Source: DATGFK01 sp040007395 (lineage in GTDB: Bacteria; Chloroflexota; Anaerolineae; Aggregatilineales; UBA2796). Taken from it: a stretch of 64,000 nucleotides of DNA. Location of the stretch: positions 21,231-85,230 of the forward strand of contig JBDTVG010000136.1 in the NCBI GenBank assembly GCA_040007395.1, in the 5' to 3' direction. The notes under the pieces were generated by a model. It made no database searches. It was not told the DNA's origin and was given only the letters and a program-made list of their open reading frames with translations. Of the stretch, positions 61,865 to 64,000 are shown piece by piece (position 1 is the first letter of the stretch; each line of letters opens with the position of its first letter). The translations under genes and the position numbers were made by a program.

Positions 61865-62944
61865 TCATGACTCGGTTTCATCAGGTCGAAGTTGTTGCAA
61901 TGCAACGACGGTTAGTACCAGAATGCCTTTAACTACCAGTTGCACATTGCTGTCTACATTATTCAATCCCAAGATGTTGTCGAGGATTTGCAGGATAATT
62001 GCGCCACTGATACTGCCCACAATTGTGCCTTTACCACCAGCTAGACTCGTCCCGCCGATGACGACTGCCGCAATGGCGTTGAGTTCATAGCCCTGCGACT
62101 CGTTCGGGCTGCCCTGATTCAAGCGTGCAGTGTGGATCATGGCGGCTAATGCAGCGAACATGCCGCACAGCATAAACAGAATTACTCTTAGTCGGCTAAC
62201 GTTGATACCCGATAGACGGGCAGCAGTCGGGTTCCCACCAACAGCATAAATATGCCGTCCAAACAGTGTGTTATTCAGCAGCCAACCGACGATAAACCCA
62301 CAAACCAACATGATCACAACTGGTGCAGGGATACCCGTTGAACCGATAGGGCTGGCGAGTGCTTTATACAGTGGATCAGCTAGATCGGGGCCATAGGCCA
62401 GTTGGTACGCATTATCCTGACTCCACACATGCGCCAACCCACGCGCAATGCTCAACATTGCTAACGTCGTAATGAACGACGGTATTTTGAATCGCTCTGA
62501 TACCCAGCCATTGACCCAGCCGATGAACAATCCCATGAGCAGCATCAAGGGGTAGACGATAATAACAGGTAGCCGACCTACGAACAGATCGCCCAGAATT
62601 GGGAGTGGGATGGTGCGTGTGTTCAGGATCAGGTCAGCCGAGGCAACGCCAATCAGCGCCATAATCGATCCCACCGAAAGATCAATACCACCCACCAGAA
62701 TGACCAACGTCATCCCAATCGCTAGGATGCCTGTTTCGGACGCAAATAACAGAACATTGATTAGGTTATTGGGTCGCAGGAAGATGTTGGCGTTGTTACG
62801 AATTGGTGAAAAAACGACCGCCAACACGAAAATAGCAAATAGCCCGAAAAAGCTCTGAAAACGAAATAGAAAGTTGACAATAGCGACTCGCTGACGGCGT
62901 GTCTCGCTACCCGTAGTAAGTTGATCGGGGGTCGTCATTGACAT
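61865..62944 (-). CDS. Sugar ABC transporter permease (RbsC/YtfT-type)
   Basis: A 359-residue integral membrane protein with eight to ten helices. Diagnostic text includes 'GILAIGMTLVILVGGIDLSVGSIMAL', the hallmark of RbsC-type permeases, 'GWVNGWVSERFKIPSFITTLAMLSIARGLAHV', 'IYAVGGNPTAARLSGINV', which contacts the ATPase, and 'ELNAIAAVVIGGTSLAGGKGTIVGSISGA'. It forms the membrane channel with the ATPase gene upstream and receives sugar from the binding protein gene 105 bases downstream. The length is slightly above RbsC due to a longer cytoplasmic N-terminus. Confidence 0.94.
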   Translation of the reverse strand: MSMTTPDQLTTGSETRRQRVAIVNFLFRFQSFFGLFAIFVLAVVFSPIRNNANIFLRPNNLINVLLFASETGILAIGMTLVILVGGIDLSVGSIMALIGVASADLILNTRTIPLPILGDLFVGRLPVIIVYPLMLLMGLFIGWVNGWVSERFKIPSFITTLAMLSIARGLAHVWSQDNAYQLAYGPDLADPLYKALASPIGSTGIPAPVVIMLVCGFIVGWLLNNTLFGRHIYAVGGNPTAARLSGINVSRLRVILFMLCGMFAALAAMIHTARLNQGSPNESQGYELNAIAAVVIGGTSLAGGKGTIVGSISGAIILQILDNILGLNNVDSNVQLVVKGILVLTVVALQQLRPDETES

Positions 62945-62992
62945 AAAAGAAAGTTAATCTCCGTAATTTCTAAGTGATGAGTTGGTGTGTCT

Positions 62993-64000
62993 CTATGACC
63001 CAGACTCCGTGAACCTAGTAGCAGCGTCCAAGAGCTTTTCCTGTGTCGCTTCTTGACGTGTAAACTCGCCAGTCAAGCGCCCTTCGCACAGAACCAAGAT
63101 CCGATCACAAACTGCCATGAGTTCAGGCATTTCCGAGGAAGCCATGATGAATGCTGTGCCTTGTTGTGCCAGTTGCCCAACGAGTTGGTAAATCTGAGAT
63201 TTAGCCCCTACGTCAATCCCACGTGTCGGTTCGTCCAGCAGCAGTACTACTGGCTTGATGAGCAGCAGTTTTGCCAGAACGACCTTTTGTTGATTGCCGC
63301 CGCTCAGTTTGGCAACCATTGTTTCGGTGCTAGGCGTGCGGATATTCAGGCTGCTTACTTGATCGTCTACAGCGCGCTTCTCGCTAGATTTATTGAGCCG
63401 ACCGAATAGCCGTGTAAAGCGTTTGAGTGCAGCCAGAGTCGCGTTGGTTCGGACCGATAGCCCCAATACCAAACTTTGACCCTTGCGATCTTCCGTGACA
63501 AAACCCACTTTGGCGTTGAGTGCGTCTTCTGGAGACTTGAAAACGACAGGCTTTCCCTCGATAAACAATTCTCCGCTGCGTTGCGTAGTGGGATACACCC
63601 CGAAAATAGATTCCAAGGTTTCAGTTCGACCAGCGCCCATCAAACCTGCCAGTCCCAAAACTTCACCTTTGTGTACTTTGAAAGAGATATTGCTTAGTTC
63701 GCGCACCCCCGAATGCTTCAAGCTCAGGTTGCGTACCTCAAGCACTACGTCACCTTGATCAGCGGGGGTGCGCTCAAAGGCTTCGTTAATATCGCGTCCT
63801 ACCATGTAGCGAATCAATTCGGCGCGAGTAATTTCATTGGCAGGTCGAGATACAACAGTGCTGCCATCGCGTAGTACAGTGATTCGATCAGCGATACTGA
63901 AAATCTCATCCATACGATGCGAAATGTAGATAATGGCGATGCCAGTTGCTTTTAGGTTGCGGATTAAGGTAAATAACCGCTGGGTTTCGGCCTCGCTCAA
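62993..64000 (-). CDS. Sugar ABC transporter ATPase (RbsA-type), 5' end outside the window
   Basis: The visible 335 residues are the C-terminal two thirds of a double-ATPase. The part begins right after the Walker B of the first domain ('LSEAETQRLF'), with its switch histidine in 'YISHRMDE'. The second domain follows: 'GLAGLMGAGRTETLESIFG', in which the Walker lysine is replaced by Arg as usual in RbsA-type second domains, 'LSGGNQQKVVLAKLL' as signature, and 'VVLLLDEPTRGIDVGAK' as Walker B. The frame continues past base 64000, so the start and the first Walker A are not seen. It powers the sugar importer with the permease gene 48 bases downstream. Confidence 0.92.
   Translation of the reverse strand: MSEAETQRLFTLIRNLKATGIAIIYISHRMDEIFSIADRITVLRDGSTVVSRPANEITRAELIRYMVGRDINEAFERTPADQGDVVLEVRNLSLKHSGVRELSNISFKVHKGEVLGLAGLMGAGRTETLESIFGVYPTTQRSGELFIEGKPVVFKSPEDALNAKVGFVTEDRKGQSLVLGLSVRTNATLAALKRFTRLFGRLNKSSEKRAVDDQVSSLNIRTPSTETMVAKLSGGNQQKVVLAKLLLIKPVVLLLDEPTRGIDVGAKSQIYQLVGQLAQQGTAFIMASSEMPELMAVCDRILVLCEGRLTGEFTRQEATQEKLLDAATRFTESGS

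Overview
The window looks like a chromosomal segment of a free-living bacterium, most likely a member of Chloroflexota (Anaerolineae-like). The hints are the Thr/Pro-rich 'TPTxTP' linkers in exported proteins (5136-5921, 54573-56531), a membrane Ser/Thr kinase beside a FecR-like protein, MocR-type regulators, a MoxR/DUF58/transglutaminase operon and a GlgE trehalose-to-glucan operon. This assignment is inference from gene style. No rRNA, tRNA or CRISPR was recognised.

Layout. 1-4.7 kb: a DinB-like protein, a lone receiver domain and a lutABC lactate-oxidation operon, followed by a decayed STAS-like gene. 5-11.5 kb (minus strand): a lipoprotein/winged-helix pair, the dnaG-rpoD information-processing unit and an SRAP DNA-crosslink protein. 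11.6-16.2 kb: a moxR-DUF58-transglutaminase operon. 16.2-26 kb: a divergent TetR/cytochrome P450 pair with a palindromic operator, a GT39-like membrane glycosyltransferase, a retropepsin-like protease with a small partner, a sirtuin, an aminotransferase, a pseudo-receiver and a MocR regulator.

26-32.6 kb is a scrambled accessory zone. It holds the last 28 codons of a glutamine synthetase gene with its intact terminator, a truncated yitT, a 1.18-kb IS1-like element with readable inverted repeats, small unknown genes, a dps gene, and a transposase tail joined directly to the tail of a SWIM zinc-finger gene.

32.8-38.6 kb holds the most interesting locus: a four-gene, same-strand cassette made of an unknown 347-residue protein, two different BrxC/BrxD-like (DUF2791) P-loop ATPases and an Lhr-like DELH helicase of the BrxHI kind. 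No PglX methyltransferase, PglZ phosphatase, BrxC/PglY-sized giant ATPase or BrxL is present. It looks like a stripped-down or stand-alone BREX-derived module. It lies between mobile-element scars on the left and a 69-bp palindrome on the right.

38.9-50.6 kb: a DUF4230 membrane protein, a PIG-L deacetylase, a sugar-nucleotide-type epimerase and an IS5-like deletion derivative. These are followed by the GlgE pathway (glgE, a treS-maltokinase fusion, glgB) with a frameshifted treZ stump, and a 2'-5' RNA ligase-like gene. 50.6-64 kb: a helicase-associated protein, an ISAs1 scar, a seven-blade WD40 membrane protein, an envelope/signalling cluster (FecR-like, exported protein, Ser/Thr kinase), a chimeric transposase scar, and a ribose-type sugar ABC transporter whose ATPase gene runs off the right edge.

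At least five independent transposase relics (IS1-like twice, IS5-like twice, ISAs1-like, and one IS4-like tail) and four truncated host genes (STAS-like, glnA, yitT, treZ, plus the SWIM gene as a fifth) mark this as a stretch with repeated rearrangement between otherwise ordinary operons.
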